From positions 9,568,402 to 9,632,401 of the forward strand of contig NC_058516.1 in NCBI RefSeq assembly GCF_020382885.2: 64,000 bases of DNA, in the 5' to 3' direction. Source of the DNA: Scatophagus argus. Lineage: Eukaryota > Chordata > Actinopteri > Scatophagidae. The position numbers were made by a program, and so were the translations under genes. Positions 1 to 11,510 of the stretch are shown piece after piece (within the stretch, counting starts at the first letter, position 1; every line of letters starts with the position of its first letter). The notes beneath the pieces were generated by a model. It made no database searches, had not been told where the DNA came from, and was given only the letters and a program-made list of their open reading frames with translations.

Positions 1-70
1 CAGGTATCCTGTGAAATACTGGGAAAAAAAAAGAAAAAAAAAGAAAACAAGCCCATCCCCAGTCTTCTAC

Positions 71-1834
71 CTGGCAGTTTCTGAGACAGGTGAGGCCACA
101 GATGCCTTCTTCTCTTTCTTTCCGGAGCCTGGGCCTTTAGTTCCACTTTTGTGTTTTGGGGATCCACTGGACTTCCTGGATGAGGGTGAATCTTTTATGC
201 TTAACTGGTCTGGGGAAGCCTGAGGAAAAGAGATGATAGCTACATGAGCTGTCCGTTTGGTACAAATATTTCTGGAAATACTTCTGCGCTTTCTTCGCAA
301 GCAGAAGTAGAAAGTAGCCACTTACCTTCGGCAGGGCAGTGGCTCTTGTTTTGGCGGGGGCTTCTTCTTTCTTGATGACTATTTCCTCCCTCTTTTCCAT
401 GTTCTCCTGCTCCAGTTTCATCAGCTCACGTTGAATCTTCTGGCGCTTCATCTCAAGGGATAACTCGTAGTCGTAGTCACCGATATCTGAGTCTTTAAGT
501 AAAAAACAAAATAAAACAGAGGCGTCTAAAAAGAAAGTCCAGATCTTAGAATCTGTCAAGCCAGTATTGATGTCTTTTTTTATTTTTAGCTCATCACATG
601 TCCTACTGAACCTTCACGGTTGGTTTCCCACTCTGTGGGCTCTTCTTCACTGGCTGGGGTGCGCTCCTTTGTGATCTTTATATCCTCCTTTTCCCTGCGT
701 CGGCCTCTGGAGGAATCTCTCTGCTGTAAAAGGACACACACTTCTTATTCTATAGACCACATGAGTTGCAGTTACAGCTTCAAAATCTAATTCACATTCC
801 AAGTCAAAATCAAATTCTGGATCTGCTGTGACACCAGAGCCTTTTCTTTATTTTAAAAAGCAGCCATCATTTACGAATTAGCTAATCAGAGAATTACTTC
901 AAACAAGTCTGAGTCTGAGAGAGCAGAGAACTCACTCTCGCTGTGGGGGATGTGGGTTCGTCTAGGTCTCGCTTCAGGTTTTCTGGGTCAGCATCCTGTC
1001 TTTTGTTCTTCATCCTCTCCCGAAGATCACCTGTGGGTCTCTCGGCTGACCTGCTCCGTCGAAACAAACAAATGCACACAAGCAACGTGTAGATAATGTG
1101 ATGCAAACAAAAAACACAAAACAGAACTGAATATTTTAAATATCTGAAACAAAAGCAAACCATCTTACCGACTAAAGCTAAATCCTTTGCCTCTTGGCTG
1201 AGTTCCATGTGTGTAGCGACAAGTGTTGCCGTAACTGCAATTACCGGTTTTCAGCCAATTTCTACAATGACTCTGAAAGACATACACATGCACACAAATG
1301 AGCCTGATATGAGGCATCCATCAGCCATAGCAGTAGGAGGACATCGGGTTCGGCTCTCACTTGAGGATCCCCAAAATTAAAGGTACTGAATCACTAACAA
1401 CTCTGAAACAGGAACACAGGTTTGAAGCCAACTCTGATCTCCCTCAGCCGGTGTGCGTAGGGTATCAATATATAATACCATAAGCACTGCAAAACCTCAT
1501 TCAAGAGAGAGATTATATACGACAGGGGAGTACTACTGCTTCATATACTTTTAGATATGGTTAACCCAGCACACTTCTCAACAACAGTTCAAGAGTCAAA
1601 TAGGAACAGAAAAACAAAGGACCACATTCTCAGGCTGTGCTGGAAATTTCACTTGGTTATACATACATCAGCAGCATTACTCCCAGTGCTGGGGCCGAGT
1701 CTTTCGAACACACTGGGCCGGCGGGAGGGGGCGGCGGGGTTGCTGGTGCTGCTGGTCGTGGTGCTGCTGCTGCTGCTACTGTCAGATATGGTTTTTGAAT
1801 TCTCCACTGTTACTTTCCGCCTGATCTTGGACAT
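71..1834 (-). CDS. zc3h13: Zinc finger CCCH domain protein 13 (5' part, cut by the left edge)
   Basis: ZC3H13 anchors the WTAP-VIRMA-HAKAI-ZC3H13 part of the nuclear m6A methyltransferase complex. Coding exons read on the minus strand are 1667-1834, 1169-1272, 936-1050, 612-723 (or 720), 326-492 and 71-219, all in frame with GT/AG borders; the rest of the gene lies beyond the window. The start MSKIRRKVTVENSKTISDS and the later RPSVFERLGPSTGS match the vertebrate N-terminus. Exon 2 encodes the CCCH finger, C59-x8-C68-x5-C74-x3-H78 (CRNWLKTGNC...CRYTH). It is followed by RPTGDLRERMKNKRQD and ELSLEMKRQKIQRELMKLEQ, which are hallmarks of this family. Compared with human there is a Ser/Thr/Pro/Ala-rich insertion after residue 19, encoded by a CTG-like run. 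Upstream non-coding exon(s) are expected but not resolved. Confidence 0.94.
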
Positions 1835-3500
1835 TCTGCAGGACTGGAAATATTGCAAACAATGCTTGATGAAATGTCAATGAGCAATCATCTCTATAAA
1901 CACACACACACACGCTAAGACTTAAACAAGTAGTATTTCTAAAAACCGTCGTCCAAATTTTCTCTGCCGACCCTGAATTCATTCATTCCGAATGCAAAGC
2001 TTCGGATCTGAGCATCCCAATTAGCCTACAATCGTTTTAATAGACTGAGCAGTTTTAGTTATCCTTAAGGTCACATCCAAAACATAAACAAATGCAAATA
2101 GCTTGGCCTGTTGTGGTATGTGCAGCTGCTCTGCGCTCACTACTACCGAGCATTCTCTCTTATGCTAGCTTAAGGTTAGCTAAAGTTCTTAGCCAACTCA
2201 AATACATGAATTGAATGCTTATGTTTACGTTTCTTTCATTCACACGCACGAATGTTAACTGTTCAGCCGGTCACTGGCCGACGTCAATTATTTTTGCACG
2301 CCTCGTGCTGGAAACAATAAGCGAAAGGAGCCTAATGCTAAAGTTAACGCTAGTTAATCAAAGAGCTAATGACTTCATGTTTTATCCTAGCGCGGGGCCT
2401 TCAAGACTCCTTCGGCAGCGCGCCTGCTCGAAACCTTATGCACAAAAAGCCGTCTCACCCAAGATACTGATTCGGAGTCGCATCTACTTTAGTCCGGTTA
2501 GTGGATTCAGCACTTGTAGAAAAAACAAGGCTTATTCTTTAAAATCAAAAGCAGAAACTGCCCCGTGTGCCTTCATATTGGCAGAGGGTGCGCATCATAT
2601 GCCCTGCTCTTCTTCTGTGGTTGATTAAGATAGTGTTTTACTCCACCGCCATCTACCGAATATCCTCATAGCGCTTTTATGTTCCAGTGCTTCTCGTGCT
2701 TTAGCTAATAACTACGTCTCTTCCAAATCTCACTTAAAAACCGTTGTCTTTACATGACACATTTATACTCGCTTTGGTGGTAATAATATTTGGGCTTGTG
2801 ATGAACTAGTATTCATGTTATTGTTTAAAAACTCGATATGTCTTTTATAGACAGTTTTAATAGGAAATTGCTTCCCACTTATGGGACAGAAAATGAGAAA
2901 TAATTACGAATCAGCTGCATGAATGTGTGAATTCACAGTGCTTGTAAACGCGTAATGTACATCATCTGAATGTGTAGTTACGCAGCAGTTAACTGAATTG
3001 GGAACCTGCTGTGAAAACCTGTTTAATATATATTCAGTTATTCAGTTCCACGGAAGTGACAGTACACAATTATATCTGCTCTGTAGAGTGTACTTCCATA
3101 ATCATCTTGTGTTATGTCTCAGTTTTAATTATTATAAATACCTCAGTTACTAATGTTGGTAATACCATTTTGTTTTGTAGGCTTTTCCCAGGAAATGATT
3201 ATCTTCATCATTGACATACAGTGTACTGTACAGTATAATATACTGAAATGTACTGCCCTCTAGGGGTCACAAAGGGCAGCTAAAAGATTACATTAAGATT
3301 TCGCAGATTATTAACACGAGTATAATCGTTATATTTGTATCTCCAAGAATAATAACATTCAGTATTAATATTCATGTGACATAAGCATGATAATGGAGTT
3401 TCTATTGGAAATACTTTCTGCTTAAGAGCGGTACACCAATGGGCCTATCATATTGGCTCAGTAGTTAATAATGAACAGATAAAAGACACTGACACTTCTG
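1835..3500. other. Upstream/5' region of zc3h13 and gap to cpb2
   Basis: No convincing coding exon is seen. The first zc3h13 coding exon is preceded on the minus strand by a TTTCCAG acceptor about 10 bases before the ATG, so a 5' non-coding exon and the promoter should lie in this stretch, probably before 2700 where scattered CpGs occur. The open frame at 2215-2628 has no recognisable protein content. From about 2700 to 3500 the DNA is AT-rich and featureless apart from a CTCF-like motif at 3253-3266. Confidence 0.4.
3253..3266 (-). promoter_or_regulatory. CTCF-like motif
   Basis: The minus strand reads CCCCTAGAGGGCAG, close to the CTCF core CCASYAGRKGGCRS with one mismatch in the first triplet. 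It lies between zc3h13 and cpb2. Motif match only; occupancy is unknown. Confidence 0.4.
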
Positions 3501-3517
3501 TAACTTCAATCAGTTGA

Positions 3518-3538
3518 TTTATTTTTACAGTTTTTATT
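3518..3538 (-). promoter_or_regulatory. Candidate polyadenylation signals of cpb2
   Basis: Two AATAAA hexamers on the minus strand (3518-3523 and 3533-3538) lie about 210-230 bases past the cpb2 stop codon, which suggests a short 3'UTR. Confidence 0.5.
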
Positions 3539-3748
3539 TTGACTTTTCATAATTAATGAATTGCCACTAATAATATGCATAATATGTATTCATATGTATC
3601 TGTGTTTATATGCATACACTTAAGGAATCTCAACAAGATAAACACCAATAATATAAAATTTCTCCATTAAGCAAAATGTACTGATCTGTTAGTGATACAA
3701 CAAAGTCTTTTAACAGGTTTAGTTCACACAGATTGCAGGTGCAGCTGC

Positions 3749-6700
3749 TTAAATGGGTTGGGAAGGACTTGTAGCAGCTTGAGTTTTCTCTATAACCTTG
3801 AGAGCAATGGTCTTCACAGCGGTCAGAGCTTCGTTGCAGGCCTGGGGAATGTGAGATGGCGGCAGGAGGAAGCCGTAACGCCCGCGGTCCTGGAGCTCAA
3901 ATGTGAAGGAGTATTTGATGCCCAGTTTGTACGCCCAGTCATCAGACCCACCAGGAGCCAAATCTGGGGAACAGGCAGTGACACTCATGTAGATTCTGAC
4001 TGAATCAAGTGGAGCTAAAATTAAAAACAAATCTGACTTACATATTGTCTTCGCTCCAGCACCATATTTGTATGTGTTTCTATAATATCTTCTGATTTTC
4101 TGGGCAGCTTCTTGGACCATGTCAAGCTTTTAGAAAGAGTGCATTTAGACAAACACCCAGGAAGAACAATCAGCAGTCTGTGTTTTACCTCAAGTCACAG
4201 GAACTGAAAAGTTACTGCAATAAGTGACAGCCATCATGCAGAATGGAGCTTAATGCTGAGAGCACTTGTCTCGAGTGTTTGACTGAGAGCGCCACTCACC
4301 AGCTCTTTGTGGTTCTCCGCTTCATCAAAGGTGCAGGAGTACGGGAAGAGCAGCATCTGAGAGTAGGAGTGGATAGAGAGGTAGAGCTGAACTGAGTCCT
4401 TGTGGCTGCGCAGGAAGTCGGCCACAGCCTGAGACTCTGGTTCCGATTCGGGGAACGAGCCACAGTAGATCTCAGTGCAGGGCTCATGAGAGGCCCCCTC
4501 AGCTGGAAGAAACAGGATCACTTTACTCGATAATGGCATTCTCTTTTACGTCTGATTAAATTAAATTAATGTGCAGGGCTTTAAAACAGGGGGGTGGGGC
4601 TGCATGCACGGGGCCCTTATTGTGAGAATGGGGCCCTTAGAGAATCCCTGTTTGCAAAGAGTCAGAATTTGGTGCTGAATTTTAAATGAAAAATGGCAGC
4701 TCTTAAAAGAAAACTGGTGGAAAAAAAGCAATGTGATTCATCAAATTATCAAAGATAGAGTAGCTGATGATTAATGCAAATGTTACGTGTAATATCTGTG
4801 TAAAACAGGACAACGAGTGTCTGGATTGGCCTGCAATGTGACAGGGGGACTTACTGCACCAGTTGGCATCAAAGTTTCTGTTGAGGTCTACTCCAATGCA
4901 GCCGCTGGCCTTGCTGACGGAACGATTCTTCCTCCACATCCTGTTCTGGGGCAAGTAACAGAACAGAGACATCAATCTATGAATCCAGCTGAAATTGTTT
5001 CAAGTGGGATACCAGTTTAGATTTGTGTGTTCTTACTGTTGTCCATGTGAACTCGTATCCATCGGGGTTCATAACAGGGAGGACGTAGACGTCCATGTTG
5101 TTCAGGATGTCAGTCATGTCCTGGTTTTGGTTGTAAAATGACAAAGACTGTGGGAGAGAGGAGGTCAATTTTAGTGAAAAACTACCATCAGCACAAGCAG
5201 TGGTGGGAGAAGTATTTAGATGCTTCGCTTCAGTAAATATACCAGTTCCACACTGTGGAAATATTCTACTACGAGTTTGAATAAGTTTGATTTAGTTTAA
5301 GAAGAATGATAATTTTCTCAACACATAAAGACACTCTTCAGTACATCTGGAGATACATAGTTTTCAGTGGACATGAAAACCACCACCACCATGAAGACAT
5401 TTCCACCCTCTTGACGCTAGATCAAATGTACTCACATGGCGTACAAACCATAAACAGAAAGCAGGAGAGATCCACTCTCTGGCGTGGATCCCACAGTCGA
5501 TCCACATCGCTTTCTTGTTCGGTCTGTCATTTAGAGACAACTGAGAGAAAAGAGAAATTAACTCGAGGGGGCTAATTGTAGACTGTAAAGATAATCAGCT
5601 CACACCAGAGCTGAAAAACAAAAAGTCTCTGAACACTTTTCAACAAAAAAAAAATAAAAAAATACACATAACGGAAAACATAATGCAGAATAATTTGTGT
5701 AGCATCATCAGTGCACCTTCAGAACGTAGAGTGGTCGCTTCTCACACGAGGAGCCAATGAGAATGACTTTGACTGTGCTAGGGTTTTCTTGTTGGGTCCT
5801 GTTTATCCAATCATAGATCTACAATAGAGACAGTTTGTTTATCCATCAAGTACAGTACTTCTATGCATTCTAGTGTCCTGTAATAAACTCTATCTGTGAA
5901 GCTGTGACCATGGAGTCTCTGGGTGCTGTGAAGCTGGAAGGTGATATGAAAAGCATACATCCCCCAGACTGTGATATTTGTCGTAGAAGGTTGCGCCGCT
6001 TCGTGGGTCGGTGGAGTCGTTCCTCGTCTGCATTTCAATCAGCTCGTTGGCATTGGCTAGCAACACCCTAAAATGAACAAAAGTCACAAAACTTCCAGCA
6101 AACCGCATGACTGATATGTTTTATGATGTATGATGTTTGTGAGGAATTCAGACAAGCAACGTACTCATGAATTATGGTGTGTTTCTGCAGCAGATCCTTG
6201 ACCGTTTCTGAGCTGTTTGCAGGAACAAACAGGTGAACCTGAGTCTCTTCTTTGATGTAGTGAGGTGAGGCAGGCTGCCATAAAGCTGTCTGGGAGAAAA
6301 TGTGGCATATAATGACCCACAGGAGGAAGTAAAATCAGAGGAACTCCAACACTGATTGAGAAATTTTTACCTCATACTGAGTAGACATGTTCTTCAAGAT
6401 CTCCACTTGTTCTTGTGTTTTCGGAGTGATGGATAAAACTTGGTCACTTAATAAAGAGAAAACAGGACATGAGTAAAAGACATTGTCCCGCATGAAGGAT
6501 GCAGACCCCACTGGGCCAATCATAAACATTACTGACAATGCCAGACCACAAAGGTGAGGTGTATAGCTGTGTTAAAATGTTGTCGCTTTTAAAAACGTAT
6601 TGTTCAGGTTCTTCAGCATACATGGTGAAAGGCTATGAGTTTCAATATGTATGTCGACAGCTCCCAAGACAACAAATAAATCCATTTTCTTGAAAATGTC

Positions 6701-6792
6701 ATCAAGTCAACTTACTGTGTTTCTGTGCACTGTCCTGTCCTCAGGAGGCTGCCCAAATTCATCAAAACAAACAAAATCAAAAGGGTCTTCAT
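3749..6792 (-). CDS. cpb2: Carboxypeptidase B2 (plasma procarboxypeptidase B / TAFI)
   Basis: A secreted zinc carboxypeptidase zymogen that removes C-terminal Lys/Arg, for example from fibrin, and so slows fibrinolysis. Eleven exons: 6716-6792, 6371-6446, 6165-6289, 5959-6067, 5717-5818, 5436-5540, 5037-5147, 4855-4945, 4300-4502, 4042-4126 and 3749-3963, all in frame, giving 432 aa (human 423). The start has a hydrophobic signal peptide ([17 protein letters not shown]). The propeptide ends at an Arg115-Ser116 bond that aligns with the human activation site. Zinc ligands are H182 and E185 (GIHAREW) and H310 (LSIHSYSQ); the catalytic Glu is E384 ([13 protein letters not shown]). D369 in LAPGGSDDW occupies the specificity position and gives B-type (basic residue) preference. 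LAPGG and the zc3h13 neighbourhood favour cpb2 over pancreatic cpb1. Confidence 0.93.
5199..5290. repeat. Interspersed fish repeat in cpb2 intron 6
   Basis: The stretch beginning gtggtgggagaagtatttag and continuing through gcttcagtaaatataccag resembles, from memory, a very common percomorph repeat containing 'agaagtattcagatcctttacttaagtaaaagtac'. This copy is diverged. Family assignment needs RepeatMasker. Confidence 0.45.
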
Positions 6793-7213
6793 GATGTCAG
6801 GCTCCAGACTGTGACTGAAAGAGGTTTGTTGAAAACATGGGGATAGAGAAACATTATTGATTTAAACAGTGTTTATTTAAAAGTTAAACATTACTTTTTT
6901 TGAAAGACAGGGGCATAGATCAGCCATCATGGCAAAGAGGGGCAGGTTAGTGTATTGCTGGGGCTATGTATATATTTGAACCTACTTCAGTTAAAATATG
7001 TTTTATTATTTACACGTGTCTAAATTAATGAGTTAGTAGACAAGTAATTATTTATACGTTTTTCCACGTGACTTTTCAGCAATACAAGCGAGAAAAGGCA
7101 CTGCAGTGATACCTCCCTATCGACAGGCGGCGCCAGATAAATAGAACTGACAACTGGAAAAGAAAGAGGAGGAAACTTGAATTGTGATGTGCTGTTCAAT
7201 AACACTTGGCAAG
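6793..7213. promoter_or_regulatory. Divergent intergenic region cpb2 / alg11
   Basis: Only 421 bases separate the start codons of cpb2 (minus) and alg11 (plus), so both 5'UTRs and both core promoters must lie here, unless either gene has a remote non-coding first exon. The alg11 ATG sits in AAGATGTCGG, which is close to the YY1-type AAGATGGCGG seen at many housekeeping starts. No clear TATA box was identified. Confidence 0.5.
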
Positions 7214-9706
7214 ATGTCGGGCCACGATCAGCTGGTTCACTGTTTGTGTGAATTAACAAGGTAGAAATGTTAACTATTAAACCAAGTATTTAAAAAAAAA
7301 CGGATAAAATGTTAATTGTCCATTTTGACAGCGTAGTTGGCTTGTTTCACTTCACTGTGTATTAGCTGTTGCCATGTTAGTAGCTTGTTACTACCGGGAA
7401 TTAACATCTCACGATATTTCAATTTAGTTAGCTAGCTTCAGTTAGGATAATTCGTTGTTTGTGATCTTTTGTATAGCACTGATTTATTAACGTTGCTGTT
7501 AAAAGCAAGCTCTTTATTAAATTACTCATGTATATAGGCGGTACTTTGATCTAATATATTCTCTTGTAAAATTTAACCAACTGATGCGCTGTGTACATGT
7601 ATAACGCTAGTTAAGACGTATATTTTTGATAAGACGCAATGTCATGTGTCACAACAATTGCCCTAATGTTTGCTGTTAATTACCATTTAAAAGTATGGTC
7701 TTTTATTCTGACTAATTTGTTTTTCTCCGGCTATCTCTTGATTTTCTGTCTTTTATCTTGTGGCTTACTTGCTTTAATAAAGCCCCTCTTTTGTCTTGAG
7801 TCCCCCCCCCCCCTTTTATTTTCCAGTAAAAAGCCCTCTGTAACTTACGTTTCCATATTATGAACTTGGTTGGTAATTTGCTGTAATCTCTCTCGTGTAT
7901 TTCAGGTTGCTGTGGAAGCTGCTGCTGCCCCTGGTGTTTCTGTGTGTGCTGCTGGTCGCTGTCCTGATCCTGCTGGTGCTGGCAGTGCGTCTCTGGCTTC
8001 AGAGCAGCAGGAATGCTCGGCGGGCGAGGGACGGCCGTCCCACAGTGGCTTTCTTCCACCCCTACTGTAATGCTGGAGGTGGGGGGGAGAGGGTGCTCTG
8101 GTGTGCGATCAGGGCTCTGCAGAACAGGTAAAGCTGATGAATGACTATTGATGAGATTTCTTTAGGTTTGCTGTTTGGCGCTTCATGTTTGTTCCTTTTA
8201 ATTTCTGATTGGCTGCAAAAGGTGTCTGCTTTTCTGAAATCTTGCTCCAATTTAACCACCAATTTAACCCACACCTGCTCAGGTACGTGGACATCAACTT
8301 TGTGGTGTACACAGGGGACCTTGGTGTGACGGGCCAGCAGATTCTGGACGGGGCACGTCGTCGTTTCAACATCGTCCTCCCACGGCCGGTTCAGTTTGTG
8401 TTCCTGAGGCACCGGCTGCTCGTGGAGCCCGGCCTGTTTCCTCACTTCACCCTGCTGGGACAGAGCGTGGGCTCCATCTTCCTGGGATGGGAGGCACTGA
8501 CGGAGTTTGTCCCGGACATTTACATCGACTCCATGGGCTACGCCTTCACTCTGCCGCTTTTCCGCTACTTGGGAGGCTGCAGTGTGGGGAGTTACGTTCA
8601 CTACCCCACCATCAGCACAGATATGCTGTCTGTAGTGAGGGAGAGGAACCCCAGGTAATCGCTTTGTGTTGAGAATGCATCGTAAATGGTTTTCAAGATG
8701 TTTTTACACCAGTTTTGGATTCATAACTTAAACCTCCTGTTTGCAAATAACATAAACTGCAACTGTTTTAGGTTCAACAACCCAGACTACATCTCAAACA
8801 GTCTTTTCCTGAGTGCCTTCAAGGTGGTCTACTACTGCCTGTTTGCCCTGCTCTACGGCATGGCCGGCTCCTGCAGCGACCTCATCATGGTCAACTCCTC
8901 CTGGACTCTCGATCATATCCTGTCACTGTGGCGTGCTCCCAACCGCACCAGCGTGGTCTACCCACCGTGCGACGTTGGCGCGTTCCTGGACATCCCGCTG
9001 GAGGGGGACGGGGACAAGAAGTGTCACTCGATTGTTTCCATCGGGCAGTTCAGGCCGGAGAAGGACCACCGGCTGCAGATTCGAGCTTTCAAAAAGGTGT
9101 TAGACAGGAGGAGGGAGGGGCCTGGGGGCAGGGAGGCGCTGAAGCTGGTCCTGATCGGTGGGTGCAGGAACCAGGAAGACGAGGATAGGGTGCTCATGTT
9201 GAGGGGGCTGTGCCAGGAGCTGGATGTGGCTGACAGGGTGGAGTTTAAACTGAACGTACCCTTCGAGGAGCTGAAGAGAGAGATGGGAGAAGCCACCATC
9301 GGACTGCACACTATGTGGAACGAACATTTTGGAATAGGTAATTAATCTGTCTGAGGTTATGCTTACGATTATTTGAAGTTTTCTCTATGATGTGCATCTT
9401 CACGCTTCTTTCCTAACTCCAGGTGTTGTGGAGTGTATGGCAGCAGGTAAGGTCATTCTGGCACACAAGTCTGGCGGTCCCAAGCTGGACATCGTGGTAC
9501 CTTTCGAGGGAGGCCAGACGGGCTTCCTGGCTGAGGACGAGGACGGTTACGCAGAGGCCATAGACAGGATCCTGGGGCTGCCGCCCGCCAGTCGGCTTCA
9601 GGTCAGGCGTAACGCACGCCAGTCCGTGGCTCGCTTCTCAGATCAGGAGTTTGAAGCCTGCTTCCTCGCCGCCATGGAGCCTCTGATGGGAACACTTGAG
9701 CGATGA
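7214..9706 (+). CDS. alg11: GDP-Man:Man3GlcNAc2-PP-dolichol alpha-1,2-mannosyltransferase
   Basis: ALG11 adds the fourth and fifth mannoses to the dolichol-linked N-glycan precursor on the cytosolic face of the ER. Five exons (7214-7260, 7906-8127, 8283-8654, 8772-9337, 9423-9706) join in frame to 496 aa (human 492). The short first exon, [15 protein letters not shown], matches the human start region with CLC-L-R. A strongly hydrophobic segment (about residues 17-45) is the N-terminal membrane anchor. The GT4-type features are all present: [16 protein letters not shown] near residues 68-82, [24 protein letters not shown], and the C-terminal E398-x7-E406 motif in EHFGIGVVE. The large central exon 4 lacks introns, as usual. 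No break was seen. Confidence 0.97.
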
Positions 9707-9720
9707 GAAGAGGACTTATT

Positions 9721-9724
<4 letters not shown>

Positions 9725-9760
<36 letters not shown>
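9725..9760. repeat. (GT)n microsatellite in alg11 3'UTR
   Basis: About 18 uninterrupted GT units, starting 18 bases after the alg11 stop codon. Confidence 0.95.
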
Positions 9761-9761
<1 letters not shown>

Positions 9762-10260
9762 CTAAGGCATAGTGGATGTCTGACACTTTGAGCACCTTTA
9801 CTTTCATGGTCTTAGGGCTGCATTTACACTGTGAGACTGGTGACAAAATTGGATGCACATCAGTCGCATGCTCCAACAGAGGGTCGTTGAAATTGTCAAC
9901 ACATGCTGACACCATTCAGAGCATAGTGTTGTTGGATTTGTCCTCAACGCAGAAAAGAGGCACATTAGAGGTACATAATACCGAATTAAAAATTAAGTAT
10001 AGATAAACTAATTCTGTCTAAAATGTAAAATGTCTCATGCCTGGTTAGAGTGAATCCAACTGCAGAAATTGTGTAGTTCTGTTCGAGTTGTGTATGCAAA
10101 TACTAGATTATCCTGTGATAACTGCATTTTACAGGGCACATTCTTTAAATATGGTGGTAACGGTGACTAAAGATACTCAGTGGAAACATATTTATTGTTT
10201 ACAAGAGCAAGACTTCTCTTCATGTCCAATGTGAAGTATTTTTATAGTGTCGATGAATGT

Positions 10261-10266
10261 AATAAA
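10261..10266 (+). promoter_or_regulatory. Polyadenylation signal AATAAA of alg11
   Basis: Canonical AATAAA about 555 bases past the alg11 stop codon, followed by GT/T-rich DNA. Confidence 0.6.
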
Positions 10267-11510
10267 GAAGTGATGGGATTAAAGGGTTGTTGTTGTAATG
10301 ATGTATGATGAGTCTTTATTTATCCTCAAAGGAGAAATTCTAGAATCACTTGACCTGAAAATAAACTGAAATGCACAGTATGAGAAAAGTTACGTTCGAG
10401 AGCTTTTTGTGTACTGTTTCATGTGAGGTTGGCCTACGCTAGCAGAAAATTCCTGATGTTGAAACAAGCTGTAAAAGACAGAGAGGCCAGTGATCTGTGC
10501 GAGCCCAGAAAGAGGTTAGCAGAGCAGGGACAAAGACCAACTTGGAGACACTTTTGTCAGATTCGTCTGTTTGTTTTTGCGAGGCTTTTGGCCCCAGCGG
10601 CCCGTCATACCGTTAACCAAACAGGATTACATCGTGATCGAGGGTACGATTTCAATTTGCTTCTCGTTCTGATGGCTGATGGGGCATCAAGCAACACTTC
10701 AAGACGTCAGAGCTACACACAGACTTGATGCTGTACTCGATAATAGAACAGATTATCATTAAAAGCTGACTCTACAAACATCCTTAAAAATTACAAATCT
10801 GTACACTTTCTCCAAATTCTCTTGTATTCTCTACTGCCATAAACATATGCTACCAGAATCCTGGGCATCACTTTTAATCATTCCACCCTTGACTCAACTA
10901 ATAAATCATTATATTTTTATAGATTAAACTACCCAGATTTATATATTACGTAATTAAAATGAGCTGCATTTTTGCCAGCTGCAACATTAAAGGGATGAAC
11001 TCATTCAATTATTAAGTAATTATGAACTCAGTGATAAAGCATATATAGTTCTGCTTAATGGGTTTTAATACTCACAATAACAAAATGATGGTTTTTATGA
11101 GGTATATCACCAAACTGATACATGACCAAAGTGCTGGTGACTTACTGTCCTCCTGTGATAAGACCACAGTTACATAAAAACAAACAACAAAATTCAATTC
11201 TCTAAGCACAATATTGATTTAAGCTCAATAAATATGTTATATAAATGTATAACATGCCTTAGTGAACTGATTGAAACTCATCAGATATTAACAGACTATA
11301 TTAGAGGGCGTGAAAGAGAATCTGATCATGTGCTCATTTCATTCAGAACATGGGGATCAATAGTGCTGAACAAAGGTTGACAGCTAGTACGTGGAGGAAG
11401 CGGGACAGACAGCAGGGGTTGTGGAGGGTAAGAGGCGGTGCTGGGACAAAAGGTGAACGTATTTAGAGGGAGCGTAGACCTGAAGCTTTCTGGTTTTGGT
11501 GCTAGTCAAA

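Larger units (their letters stand above)
9707..11510. other. alg11 3'UTR and gap to spp2
   Basis: The alg11 3'UTR probably runs to about 10285, just past AATAAA at 10261-10266. At 10308-10345 the text gtctttatttatcctcaaaggagaaattct resembles the 3' tail of a fish LINE (compare 34828). The remainder is AT-rich with no supported exon; the 101-codon frame at 10423-10728 has no recognisable content. The spp2 promoter should lie just before 11511. Confidence 0.5.

Noticed and set aside
894-1208. 104-codon minus frame beginning MELSQEAKDLAL
   Set aside because: It reads the end of the CCCH exon in the wrong frame, then an intron; only its last part, in the exon 936-1050, is genuine zc3h13.
2215-2628. 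137-codon plus-strand frame upstream of zc3h13
   Set aside because: No family features, mixed composition, and located in promoter/5' DNA.
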